Below, piece after piece: positions 43,318-52,900 of a stretch of DNA of 64,000 bases; position 1 is the first letter of the stretch; the number at the start of each line of letters is the position of its first letter. The position numbers and the translations under genes were made by a program. The notes beneath the pieces are model-generated. The model searched no databases, was not told the origin of the DNA, and worked only from the letters and a program-made list of their open reading frames with translations. Origin of the DNA: Methanomicrobiales archaeon HGW-Methanomicrobiales-3 (lineage in GTDB: Archaea > Halobacteriota > Methanomicrobia > Methanomicrobiales > Methanospirillaceae); NCBI GenBank assembly GCA_002839605.1, contig PGYK01000008.1, forward strand, positions 124,001 through 188,000. Reading direction: 5' to 3'.

Positions 43318-44613
43318 TCAGTCTTCGGGCTGGAGGCTCTTTTTTAAGGTCTCCACATCTGCTGCCAAATTCAGCACCTGCATCTTTTTACAGCAGTTCG
43401 GGCAGAGGGCAACGGTGTTCTCAATCGTATCCGTACCGCCATCCGCGAGCGGAACGATGTGGTAAACTTCCAGGAAGGGATCCCCGTCAGTGGTAGCGAA
43501 CGGGGCCGGTCCCCTGCAGAGCTGGCAGACGCCCCCGGCCCTGCGCCTTGCATACTCTGCCACGTGTTCGTCGGTTTCGTATACTTCCGAGACAACCGTA
43601 TGTTTTTTGTCATCCTTGAGAGAGTACCGGGCCTGGAACTCGAGTTCGTCCATGGAGAGCCGGCGTAGTGGACGTATTGCGGGCGCGGGTTCGGGCACGG
43701 TAACGGGCGTGGCCGATGTCGGGTGCCGGGGGTGCTTTCCCCCGATGAGCTGGAGGGGGAAGATGTACACATCCCGGGGGTTCTGGTCACGGTCCGGCTG
43801 CCGGGACCGGTAGGGGCTGTCGGTGAGTTCCACTTCGCCAACGTAGGTATATTCCCCCTCATGGAAAACTTCGAACAGGTGGAGGACGGTGCCGTTCTCT
43901 TTTGAATCGGCAAGGGCCCGGTTCTGCTGGAGCGAGAGGCTCTGTTCGCCGGAAAGCCCCATGCCGGTGTAGTGGAACGATCTCCCGATCCATTTGTCTT
44001 CGCAGGCGGACCGGGTGTGGTCCGAGATGAGGACGAGGCTGTTGGTCGAGAGCGAGCGGCGTATTGTTCCCTGCGGGCTGCACCGGAAGGCTGCGCTGAG
44101 TGTCTCGTTGTCAGTGACCTCGCCGGCAGCAAAGGGCAGCGCTCCTTCCGCTGCGGCTTCGCGGGTGAGGACTCCTTCCAGTTCCACATCAAAGTGGCCG
44201 GGCTCCGGCCGGGCACTGAACTGGAGGCAGGGGGTCTCTTCGGATTCCCCCCGGATCTTTTTGAAAAATTCAACCCACTGCGGAAATTCGTTGTTCAGGA
44301 CCGCGGCAAAATCCGCTCGCCACATCATCCGGGTCAGGGGGGGATCGTGGATGGTCTTCTCGATGAACGCATCGAACCGGCGGCTGGCATGCCAGAAGAC
44401 GATCTTCCTCTTCTCCCCGGGCGTGAGGTTCTCAACGGAGAAGAATGCCCGGACCTGTGGCGGGAGGGTCATCTCCCGGAACAGGAAGACGGCCCGGTCG
44501 GTCTTCTTGACCGCGGCAATGCCCGGCTCGATGACCCATGACATATCCTCGCTGCCATCCGAAACATCAGCCGGATCCTTTTCCGAAGTAAGTATCTCCT
44601 CAATCTCAAACAT
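43318..44613 (-). CDS. SRA-like/HNH endonuclease (ScoMcrA-type restriction enzyme)
   Basis: This 431-residue protein from ATG 44613 has an N-terminal helical part, and a middle domain with FHYTGMGLSGEQSLSLQQN and LFEVFHEGEYTYVGEVEL, typical of the SRA-like base-sensing domain of HNH nucleases. The C-terminal HNH region has CQLCRG, EVYHIVPLADGG, and CPNCCKK (two zinc pairs plus the catalytic His). Relatives cut DNA with modified or phosphorothioate bases. It marks the left edge of the accessory island. Confidence 0.8.
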   Translation of the reverse strand: MFEIEEILTSEKDPADVSDGSEDMSWVIEPGIAAVKKTDRAVFLFREMTLPPQVRAFFSVENLTPGEKRKIVFWHASRRFDAFIEKTIHDPPLTRMMWRADFAAVLNNEFPQWVEFFKKIRGESEETPCLQFSARPEPGHFDVELEGVLTREAAAEGALPFAAGEVTDNETLSAAFRCSPQGTIRRSLSTNSLVLISDHTRSACEDKWIGRSFHYTGMGLSGEQSLSLQQNRALADSKENGTVLHLFEVFHEGEYTYVGEVELTDSPYRSRQPDRDQNPRDVYIFPLQLIGGKHPRHPTSATPVTVPEPAPAIRPLRRLSMDELEFQARYSLKDDKKHTVVSEVYETDEHVAEYARRRAGGVCQLCRGPAPFATTDGDPFLEVYHIVPLADGGTDTIENTVALCPNCCKKMQVLNLAADVETLKKSLQPED

Positions 44614-44746
44614 GGGGTCTCCTGATTTTTTGGTCCGGTTTTGTTGGAGTGAGTCTGTTGATGAGACTGTAGACCGGCAAGAGTTAAGGATTTTTTTACC
44701 CGGGGGTTTGGAACATTGGGGGCAAAATTCTTCGATTCTTTGGGAG

Positions 44747-45216
44747 TTATGCCAATAATGAGGGGGAGTGTAACTTTTCGGATCTCCGGTTTGGGCTGAT
44801 CTGGGCCCGAATCGGGTTTTTCCCATCAGAAAAATGAGAATGAGAGGGAAACGGTTCTTTTATTCCCCGGTTTCTTCGTTCATCTGGACCCGGATCTGCC
44901 TTTTCAGGACCCGGCAGTTCATCCCGTATACTGATCCAGAGCAGGTGCCAGTCTACCCGGAAATACCGGTGGGTAACGATGTTACGGACACCGGCAAGAC
45001 CACTCCAGTCCACTTCCGGATGCCGGAATACCATGGAATCGGGAAGATTCTTTGAGGCTTCACCAATCACCTGAATATTCCTAAGAATTGCGTCCTTTGT
45101 CCGTTCGTTTAGCCAGAAGTTCTTCTAACGAAATATCCTGGCAGAATGTCTCAATCTTTTCTTTTTGACTGGAAAATATCATACAGCAAAAGGGCAGATG
45201 ATCGTTTCTCAGACAT
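44747..45216 (-). pseudogene. hepT: HepT (HEPN toxin) with two frameshifts
   Basis: The first frame starts at ATG 45216 inside the MNT gene end (MSEKRSSALLLYDIFQS) and leaves phase at an A5 run (about 45162-45166). The second frame (KIETFCQDISLEELL) leaves phase at an A3 run near 45108-45110. The third frame carries NERTKDAILRNIQVIGEA and the HEPN RNase motif RNIVTHRYF and runs to 44747. Removing one A at each run restores one continuous HepT protein. HepT is the RNase toxin neutralised by MNT through AMPylation. It is either inactive or an assembly error. Confidence 0.65.
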
Positions 45217-45502
45217 ACACGACCTCGTGCATGACCTTGTCACGAATGAGGGGGTGGAGGCCATCCGGAGTAACGAGATCGATCTTCAGGTTGAGACGGT
45301 CAGCAATCAGGTTCTGTAAGTGTACGAACGCCATCATACCGATGGATTGGTCAAATTCAACAACAAGATCGAGGTCGCTCTCTTTTGTCTGGTCATTTCT
45401 TGAATATGAACCAAAAACCCCGATCCGTTTTACGTGATACTGCTCCCTCAGCTCGTGCCTCATGCTGCGCAGCTGATCCAGTATCGCGGAATAGTCCTGC
45501 AT
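45209..45502 (-). CDS. mntA: MNT-type minimal nucleotidyltransferase antitoxin
   Basis: The 97 residues include GSYSRNDQTKESDLDLVVEF, the nucleotidyltransferase motif with two metal-binding Asp. MntA adds AMP to the HepT toxin near its active site and switches it off. The last 8 bp overlap the start of hepT. The gene is intact although its partner is broken. Confidence 0.85.
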   Translation of the reverse strand: MQDYSAILDQLRSMRHELREQYHVKRIGVFGSYSRNDQTKESDLDLVVEFDQSIGMMAFVHLQNLIADRLNLKIDLVTPDGLHPLIRDKVMHEVVYV

Positions 45503-45607
45503 GCTCTTAAGGGAACTATTGGTATTCCTTGTATATCAGCAATATGGAGGAGCGGGATGGAAATGTGTGCATGCGACCCTTGCACAATGGAATGGATCCC
45601 TTTTTTC

Positions 45608-45937
45608 TCATATCCGGTAGAGTTCAGCCATCTTCCGGTTTACCTCAGAACGGATCTCCTGCGGGAGCTCGCCAATTGTACCGGCAACCATTGTTTTGAT
45701 TATCGTTGTGATCTTGTCGAGCCTGATGACAGAATCTGTTTTAAGACCGGTTTTTAAAAATTCCGGCATTGAACGGGTCAGAACAATACCGGCCGGGGCG
45801 GGGGAGTCTGGTATTTTTGATGAGATGAATGCAACAACGATATCGGGATCATGGTCCAGCAGGACTACTGCAGGCCGCAATTTTGTTGCACTGAAGTCCG
45901 TATAGGGAAATGGGACAAGAACGACTGCGCCTTTCAT
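45608..45937 (-). CDS. MazF/PemK-type toxin
   Basis: This 109-residue protein has VLVPFPYTDFSATKLRPAVV, the usual start of MazF/PemK mRNA interferases with the conserved Arg-Pro-Ala. The remainder has the SVIRLDKI strand. It should cleave mRNA at short sites. The upstream antitoxin overlaps it by 4 bp. Confidence 0.82.
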   Translation of the reverse strand: MKGAVVLVPFPYTDFSATKLRPAVVLLDHDPDIVVAFISSKIPDSPAPAGIVLTRSMPEFLKTGLKTDSVIRLDKITTIIKTMVAGTIGELPQEIRSEVNRKMAELYRI

Positions 45938-46125
45938 TTATACGCTGCCCTGATGTCGTGAACGCTGTAGAGGTCAGGTTCCTCATCGAGAAATTTGTAG
46001 AGTGCCCGCTCAGACAGGGTCATGATCCCGATTGTCTCACGTTCCTGCAGGATGATGTCGAGTTTCCTTGAGATCTCCTCGACCTGTGCACGGATCTCTT
46101 TTACATCGGCTTCGATGTTCATCAT
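45934..46125 (-). CDS. Antitoxin of the MazF-like toxin
   Basis: This 63-residue protein has a coiled-coil N-terminal half (EADVKEIRAQVEEISRKLDI) and a C-terminal tail with LSERALYKFLDEEPDLYSV. ATGA overlap with the toxin gives the usual antitoxin-first order. The family name is not known to me; the role is from position. Confidence 0.65.
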   Translation of the reverse strand: MMNIEADVKEIRAQVEEISRKLDIILQERETIGIMTLSERALYKFLDEEPDLYSVHDIRAAYK

Positions 46126-46528
46126 GATCTTTTTCCCTGACCAATACGTAGGTGCCGGTGGATAAAAGGATTTGTCGTAACGGTTATGGATAATCCTGGC
46201 AGTGAGGGTCTTTCTATTATGCGGAGGTTAAGGCACTTCATGGGGGGCTTTAAAGAACCTGAAATGGTTGGTCAAAGACAAGAAGATCATCTCCGTCTTC
46301 AGGTCCCGAAACCTCTGGCACTTTTCATCTTCATGGGTATACTCGTGTGATGTTTATCCGGGCGAATAATGGTTTACGATTTCCGCCGATCCGGAAAAAC
46401 CAATACGGCTATCATCTGGTTTATCAGGCCGGGCGAAAAAAACCGGGCCACGATTTATTTTTCCGGAGAGATCAAAATATCTACCATACGGATACAACGT
46501 AAAACTCAAAGTCTGGAGTAAGAAGGGC
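46126..46528. other. Gene-free spacer
   Basis: About 400 bp with no supported gene or known repeat. It separates the MazF pair from the SET gene, and only short frames without start signals are seen. Confidence 0.4.
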
Positions 46529-47044
46529 ATGCTGGCGGATTTATTCGAGGTAAAGGAGACGACAGACAAGGGGAAGGGGTTGTACGCCCGGCAACTGGTA
46601 CCAATGGGGACGATCATCTGTTTTGAGTCGGCCGGGTACCGGATCATTCCGGCAGAAGAATATGAGACAATGTCTGATTTGGCAAAAGAGCACGTGTATC
46701 AAAGGGTTGACGGCACGTATCTCGCGCCGTCCGACGATTCAAAATATTTCAACCATTCCTGCAATGCCAATGTCCTGGACTCCCGGCTCGGTTTCGATAT
46801 CGTTGTCCGGGACATCAAAAAAGGCGAAGAGGTGACCTATGATTACCGGGCCTTCTCCTTTAAGGAGATGGAATGCCATTGCGGGGCAAAAAACTGCTGC
46901 GGGTTTCTCACGTACGAGCACCCGGCCCCGGAGAAACTCCGGCTCTTCTGGGCAAAGAAAGTTGATTCTGCACTCCGGCAGGTGAACAAGGTGGAACAGC
47001 CGCTTGGCGAGAAAGTCCGGTACAGGATCGGGGTTACGGAATAG
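46529..47044 (+). CDS. SET-domain protein lysine methyltransferase
   Basis: This 171-residue protein has a complete SET core: KGKGLYARQL near the start, NHSCNAN at 75-81 (AdoMet pocket knot), and GEEVTYDY at 99-106 (catalytic Tyr). A post-SET zinc motif CHCGAKNCCG follows at 116-125. SET proteins methylate lysines; archaeal examples modify Sul7d or histones in vitro, but the target here is unknown. It sits among toxin and restriction genes and is likely acquired. Confidence 0.85.
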   Translation: MLADLFEVKETTDKGKGLYARQLVPMGTIICFESAGYRIIPAEEYETMSDLAKEHVYQRVDGTYLAPSDDSKYFNHSCNANVLDSRLGFDIVVRDIKKGEEVTYDYRAFSFKEMECHCGAKNCCGFLTYEHPAPEKLRLFWAKKVDSALRQVNKVEQPLGEKVRYRIGVTE

Positions 47045-47176
47045 GGGCGGATCCATGATCCGCGGGCACACGATGGAAAATTGAAACGGTGTGCCGGGGT
47101 TCTCTCGTTGAAGCGAGCGGGGCCCCCTGTTCCTGATCTGCCTGCCGGGAGGGTATCCCGGATACCCGAATCCGGG

Positions 47177-47353
47177 CTCTCAGCGGGCTCCGATTGCCCT
47201 CTTTTCACTCCGCCCGGATCATTTTCATGCAAAAGAGGGTTTATTCCGTACATGCGTTTGGAATCCGGGTCCCCTCCTTCGTTTCCCGGCGATTCCGGCT
47301 GGTTTACGAGGCCGTGTAAAACGAAAATAGAGCTATAATACGTGGCAAAAGTC
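47177..47353. repeat. Direct repeat G, copy 1 (left of rhuM)
   Basis: About 175 bp related to 48801-48978. The last 78 bp (47276-47353, from CCTTCGTTTCCCGGCGATTC on) are identical except one base to 48901-48978. It lies 174 bp beyond the rhuM stop. Confidence 0.85.
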
Positions 47354-47527
47354 AGGGTGGGGCGGGCAATCGGAGGTATGCCGCGAACCATGTGGCCGGA
47401 AGGGGTTTTTGGGGGTTTTCCGGATCCGGGGGCTACGACGGGGAATGAACACCAGGATCGCTGCCGGCAGTTCTTCACCGCCGCCCATCGACAAACGCGT
47501 GGTATTTCGGGCACGACCGGGCAACTG

Positions 47528-48610
47528 TCACCGGCTTCTTTTCCGACCCTGCACTTTTCTCTCAATCTGCCGTGCAGCCTGCTCAAACTCCGGGTCCGGT
47601 GCTTCAGATTCTTCTGCTATCCTCCGGGCCGAGAATTTTTCATACTCTTCCAGGGCAAGAGCCTGCGCAACTTCCATCGAAACAGATCCCTTGTCATCCA
47701 GGATCTCCTGCTCGTTGAATTTCAGGAACGCATCGAGCTTCTCTCTCCATTCGCGCATGTGGACCGGCTTCTGCCGTTCAGCCTGCATCTCGGCATAATC
47801 GAGATACATCGTGATGATCCGGTTCAGTTTTTTGATCTCGGGTTCGCTGAGATAATTCTTCGCAACGGTAACATCGCCTTTCCTTACCTTCGCACCTTTC
47901 CATGAGGTCAGTCCCATGTTTGGCCGCGATGCGTCTGCCCGCTCCGCGATCATCTCCGCAGCAGTCCGGCCGGTGATCGCCCAGTGAAGCTTGTTCTGCA
48001 CGGCCCGGAAAAATTCAAGGGTTGCCTCAGCGTGCGGGTCGTAGTCGATGGCAAGCGCGTAGATGTCCCGGATCTTCTGGTAGAACCGTTTCTCCGATGC
48101 CCGTATGTCGCGGATGCGTTCAAGCAGCTCATCGAAATAGTCCGCCCCGATGTTCCGGCCCTCCTTCAGCCGCTCGTCATCGAGCACGAACCCCTTGACA
48201 AGATACTCCCGCAGCCGTTCGGTTGCCCACCGGCGGAACTGCGTGCCCCGGTGCGAGCGGACCCGGTAGCCGATGGCAAGGATCATGTCGAGGTTATAGT
48301 ATTCGACGGTCCGTTTAACAGTGCGGGATCCTTCGGTTTGAACTGTCAAGTATTCCTTGACTGTTGCAGCCTGCGAGAGTTCTCCGTCCTCCAGAATATT
48401 CCGGATATGAAGGCTGATATTCTGTTTTGTCGTCTGATACAGCTCCGCAATCAGGGCCTGCGTGAGCCAGACCGTCCCCTCATCGAGCCGGACTTCGATG
48501 CGGCTCGTCCCGTCTTCGCTCTGGTAGAAGAGGACCTGGGATCGTACGGCCGGTTCCGGAAGTGGGGGGGCATTCATTGTTTGTAATGAGTTCCGGCCGT
48601 GGGCACTCAT
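47528..48610 (-). CDS. rhuM: RhuM-family (virulence-associated) protein
   Basis: This 360-residue protein has the RhuM core: VWLTQALIAELYQTTKQNIS, VEYYNLDMILAIGYRVRSHR and FRRWATERLREYLVKGFVLD. The C-terminal region has the Fic/DOC-like spacing WAITGRTAAEMIAERADAS of long RhuM proteins. RhuM was described in Salmonella SPI-3 and is common on islands and prophages; the mechanism is unknown and it may be a DNA-binding or toxin-like protein. A start at 48577 is also possible. It is flanked by direct repeat G on both sides. Confidence 0.88.
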   Translation of the reverse strand: MSAHGRNSLQTMNAPPLPEPAVRSQVLFYQSEDGTSRIEVRLDEGTVWLTQALIAELYQTTKQNISLHIRNILEDGELSQAATVKEYLTVQTEGSRTVKRTVEYYNLDMILAIGYRVRSHRGTQFRRWATERLREYLVKGFVLDDERLKEGRNIGADYFDELLERIRDIRASEKRFYQKIRDIYALAIDYDPHAEATLEFFRAVQNKLHWAITGRTAAEMIAERADASRPNMGLTSWKGAKVRKGDVTVAKNYLSEPEIKKLNRIITMYLDYAEMQAERQKPVHMREWREKLDAFLKFNEQEILDDKGSVSMEVAQALALEEYEKFSARRIAEESEAPDPEFEQAARQIERKVQGRKRSR

Positions 48611-48800
48611 AAAGGGTGAGGGTGCAGGGTGAAACTGTGCCGGGCGGGAGAGATGGTGGCGGGTTTCCGTAAGGAGGATTCCTGACCGTGGCTATCTTTC
48701 GAAGAATGCACCGGCATTCATTTCCTCTTCATGGTCTGGCGACCAGTCGGACGTCGGAGCGTGATCCCCAAAAAAGGGTCTCTCTCAGGGTCGGATCCGG

Positions 48801-48978
48801 GCCCGCAGCGGGCTCCGATTGACCACTTTTGCCTCCGCCCGGATCAATTTCATGCAAATGTGGGGGTATTCCGTACAGGGGTTTTGCATCCGGGGCATAT
48901 CCTTCGTTTCCCGGCGATTCCGGCTGGTTTGCGAGGCCGTGTAAAACGAAAATAGAGCTATAATACGTGGCAAAAGTC
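48801..48978. repeat. Direct repeat G, copy 2 (right of rhuM)
   Basis: It has the same orientation as copy 1 and lies 190 bp before the rhuM start. The shared unit includes CGAAAATAGAGCTATAATAC, which on the minus strand reads as an AT-rich promoter-like element. Confidence 0.85.
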
Positions 48979-49177
48979 GGGGGCTCCTGGGGTAAAGGAG
49001 GGGTCGGAGGAAAAGAGGGCGGGATTTTGGGGGGGTCGCCCGATCGGGGATCGGGCGGTTATGGGGAGCGTGTCTGCCTTTGCCTAAATGATAGTACGGA
49101 TGGATGAAAAGTATCCGGGTGGTGGCCCGATCCATTCCGGCCCGGAGTCTTTTTTCTTTTCCCGTCTTAAAAAAACA

Positions 49178-49438
49178 TCAATACGCTTCATCGTGATGGG
49201 AATAGTCCACGAGAGTTATTGTCTGGTTTTTCTTGTCGATTTTGTACAAGAGAATAAAATGCCCTATGTGCAGGCGCCAGTATCCTTTTAGTGGTTTTTT
49301 CAACGGCTTCCCAATCTCCGGATTTTCGGCAAGTTCCCGGAGTTTCTTCTCAATTTGAGCGAATCGTGTGGAATCCTTCTGCCACATTTTCCGGAATTTG
49401 GCCTCGACTTTGGGATCCGGCACAACCGAATAGGTCAT
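49178..49438 (-). CDS. RelE/ParE-type toxin
   Basis: This 86-residue protein shows the RelE pattern: KKLRELAENPEIGKPLKKPL, then GYWRLHIGHFILLYKIDKKN and the basic/Tyr C-terminus DYSHHDEAY. It should inhibit translation by ribosome-dependent mRNA cleavage. It overlaps the upstream partner by 4 bp. Confidence 0.85.
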   Translation of the reverse strand: MTYSVVPDPKVEAKFRKMWQKDSTRFAQIEKKLRELAENPEIGKPLKKPLKGYWRLHIGHFILLYKIDKKNQTITLVDYSHHDEAY

Positions 49439-49761
49439 TGTTTGATGTTCCGGATAAATTCTTCCATCGATGGATAGGTTTTTCCTGTTTTCTTCGCAAG
49501 TTCTGAATCAATCGCTTTAATTTTTCTCACATACGCCGGCCTGATGGCAGATTCCGGGGGATAGACGGCTTCATCAATTTTTTCTTCGATGTGTTCGAGC
49601 CTGGCAAGGATATCTGATAAGAGTTTTTCGATCTTCTGGTTACCGGGCGTTCCGGGAACCGATTCCATCACGCACGGAATTGTTTCACTAACCGCTGTTG
49701 GTTTTTGAACAGGTTTTGCTTTCGGGACTTTCTCTGGCTTGATGGGATCGGTATATTTCAT
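49435..49761 (-). CDS. Antitoxin of the RelE-type toxin
   Basis: This 108-residue protein has a Pro/Lys-rich N-terminus, a coiled coil (KIEKLLSDILARLEHIEEKI) and a C-terminal segment SMEEFIRNIKQ. Its place before the RelE gene with ATGA overlap is the evidence for its role. The coiled coil is similar in style to the 63-residue protein at 45934. Confidence 0.7.
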   Translation of the reverse strand: MKYTDPIKPEKVPKAKPVQKPTAVSETIPCVMESVPGTPGNQKIEKLLSDILARLEHIEEKIDEAVYPPESAIRPAYVRKIKAIDSELAKKTGKTYPSMEEFIRNIKQ

Positions 49762-49917
49762 GCCAATAGTCTCATTGGATTTTTCTCTTCAATATTCTTT
49801 TTGTCGGGATTTTCGGAGGGGAAGATAGTGATGCCATAGTTTTTGTCACCCGGGTTGCAGGCGCAAACCTGGCATCTTAATCTCTTCCGGGTACAATCTC
49901 ACTAAAAGGCTCCACCC

Positions 49918-52900
49918 ATGAAATCGCTCCCTCATGGTCTCTATGAACAACTGATCAATACTCATCTTGAAGAGAAACTTCGCGGGCAGAGTATCAGCAA
50001 GGATTCACTGAAAAACTTTGATTCTTCCGTTCTTCTCGCCCAGTACCTTGGCCCGGTCCTGAAAAAGTCTCTTGAATTTCTGGAAGATTCCCAAGGCTCA
50101 ACGATCCCGGAACAGATCGCGTGCTGCAATGAGATCATCCGGCTCCTTGCAACGATCACCAACGAAGAATGCCTCAGCCAATGTACGATTCCGGATGATG
50201 GCGAAATTCTTCTCTCAATCGGAAACGATACGGTATCACCATCCCGTTCATCCCGGCCCGTCACTCCTCTTTCGCAGAGCAGCCTCTTCACCGGTTCGGC
50301 TCTTGAACCGAGCCTGATCCAGGAGCTCAAGGCCGAGATCCTGTCAGCGGACCGGATCGATATTCTCGTATCGTTCATCAAGTGGAGTGGGATCCGGCTC
50401 CTCATGGACGAACTCAAAACTTTCAGCGAGCAGGGCGGGCGGTTGCGGGTCATCACCACCGCGTATACCGGCGCAACGGATATCCGGGCCATTGATTTCC
50501 TCTCATCGCTTCCCAACACGGAAGTCCGGATTTCGTACGATACCGCCCATACCCGGCTGCATGCCAAAGCCTATTATTTCGAACGGGACTCCGGGTTCTC
50601 CACCGCGTACGTCGGTTCATCGAATATCTCAAATCCTGCGATCACGTCCGGCCTTGAGTGGAACGTGAAGCTGACGGAGAAAGATTCGAAGCCGCTGATC
50701 CGGAAGATCCAGGCATCGTTTGACAGTTATTGGAATGATCCGGAATTCCTGCGATACCAGGAGAAAGACCGGGCAACATTTGAGGAGGCTGTGCGGAAGG
50801 AACGGCGAGGATCCGCTGATGAGGGCATGGCGTACTTCTTCGATATCATTCCTTTTCCATTCCAGAAAGAGATCCTTGAACGGTTGGTTGCGGAGCGGAC
50901 GATCCATAACCGGTACAAGAATTTAGTTGTTGCAGCGACGGGGACCGGGAAGACGGTTATATCAGCTTTTGATTTCAAGCGTTTCCGTGAGAAAAATCCT
51001 CAGGCCCGGCTCCTCTTTGTTGCTCACCGCGAGGAGATCTTAAAGCAGAGCCTCCACACGTTCCGGGGAATTCTCAAGGATCAGAACTTTGGCGATATCG
51101 CAATCGCCGGGAAAATTCCCGCCCAGGTCGATCATCTCTTCATGTCGATCCAGACCTTCAACAGTTCCGGGTTTTCCGACCGGACCCCTCCCGGGTTTTA
51201 CGATTTTCTCATCGTGGATGAATTCCATCACGCGGCTGCGGCTTCGTACCAGCGTCTCCTTTCGCATTACACGCCAGCGATCCTGCTCGGGCTGACCGCA
51301 ACCCCGGAGCGGATGGACAACCTGGACATATTAGGATATTTCGATGGCCGGATTGCCGCAGAGATCCGGCTTGCGGAAGCCATCGGCAGAAATCTCCTTG
51401 CCCCGTTCCATTATTTCGGTGTCGCGGATTCGGTTGATCTCGATGATGTGGAGTGGACCCGGGGACGCTACAACCAGGGCGTGCTCTCGAAACGCTATAC
51501 GGGCAATGACGAGCGGGCCGGGCTCATAGCCGATTCGATCAGGAAATATGTGACGGATATTGACGAGATCATTGGTCTTGGGTTCTGCGTCAGCATCGAG
51601 CATGCAAAGTACATGGCGGAGATCTTCACAAAAATCGGGATTCCCTCGCTCTCCTTAAGTTCCGACAGCCCGGATGACGTGCGGAGATCCGTCCAGCAAC
51701 GATTGCGGGCAAAGGAGATCCGGTTCATCTTCGTGGTTGACCTGTATAACGAAGGTGTGGATATTCCCGAAGTGAACACGATCCTCTTCCTGCGTCCCAC
51801 CGAGAGCATGACGGTCTTCCTCCAGCAGCTGGGCCGGGGCTTGCGGCTTAATGAGGGAAAGGAGTGTCTCACGGTGCTCGACTTTGTCGGGCGGCAGCAT
51901 GCGAATTACCATTTCGATGCAAAGTACCGGGCGCTGCTTGCCGATGCCCGCGTGCCGGTTGTCCAGCAGATCCGGGAAAATGCATTCTCCCTCCCCCGGG
52001 GCTGCTTCATCACGCTGGAGAAAGTGGCCCAGCAGAAGGTGCTTGAACATATTGAGCGGGCGCTGACGAAGTGGAAGGGGCTGGTGCAGAAGGTTGGCCG
52101 GTTTGAAGCAGAGTCCGGAAAGACGCTGGATGTTAGAAATTTCCTTGAGTATCTCGATCTCGAACCCCGGGAGATCTATGGGAGATCAAGCTTCCGGCGT
52201 CTCTGTGCAGAAGCGAATCTCTGCGAAGCCCCCACGCCCGAAGAGGAGGGACGTTTAACAACGACGGCGAAGCGTTTGCTCCCGCTCAATTCTGTTGCAC
52301 TGATCCGGTTCATCCGCCAGAGTCTCGCAACCAAAGATTTCACCGGCACCTCAGATCCCCGGCGCGATTCCTGCCTTGCCATCCTTTACTATTCATTTCA
52401 CTCGCAGCCTCTCGCAGAGACCGCGTATCCCGATCTCCTCACCAGCATGCAGCCGTTCCTTGAGAAGGACTGGATGGTGCGTGAGATCGACAGTCTCCTT
52501 GCCTATCTCGAAGACAAAACCGAAGTCCTCGAAGCCCCACTCGATCTCGGCTTCCCCACCGGGCTCTCCCTGCACTGCACGTATTCCCGCGATCAGGTCT
52601 TCGCCGGCCTCGGCCACTGGATTCCTGAAAAGATCAATGTTCACGGCAAACGCGAGGGTGTCCTGTATCTCCGGGAGAAGAATCTGGATGTGTTCTTCAT
52701 CACGCTCAACAAATCCGAGAAGCACTTCTCGCCGTCCACCATGTACAACGATTACGCCATCAGCGAGCGGCTCTTTCACTGGCAGTCCCAGAGCACGACA
52801 TCGGCATCGTCGCCGACCGGTCAGCGTTATATCTCCGGGAGTTCGAAGGTGCTGCTCTTCGTCCGGGAGTTCAACAAGGTCGGGAATGTCTCGCAGCCGT

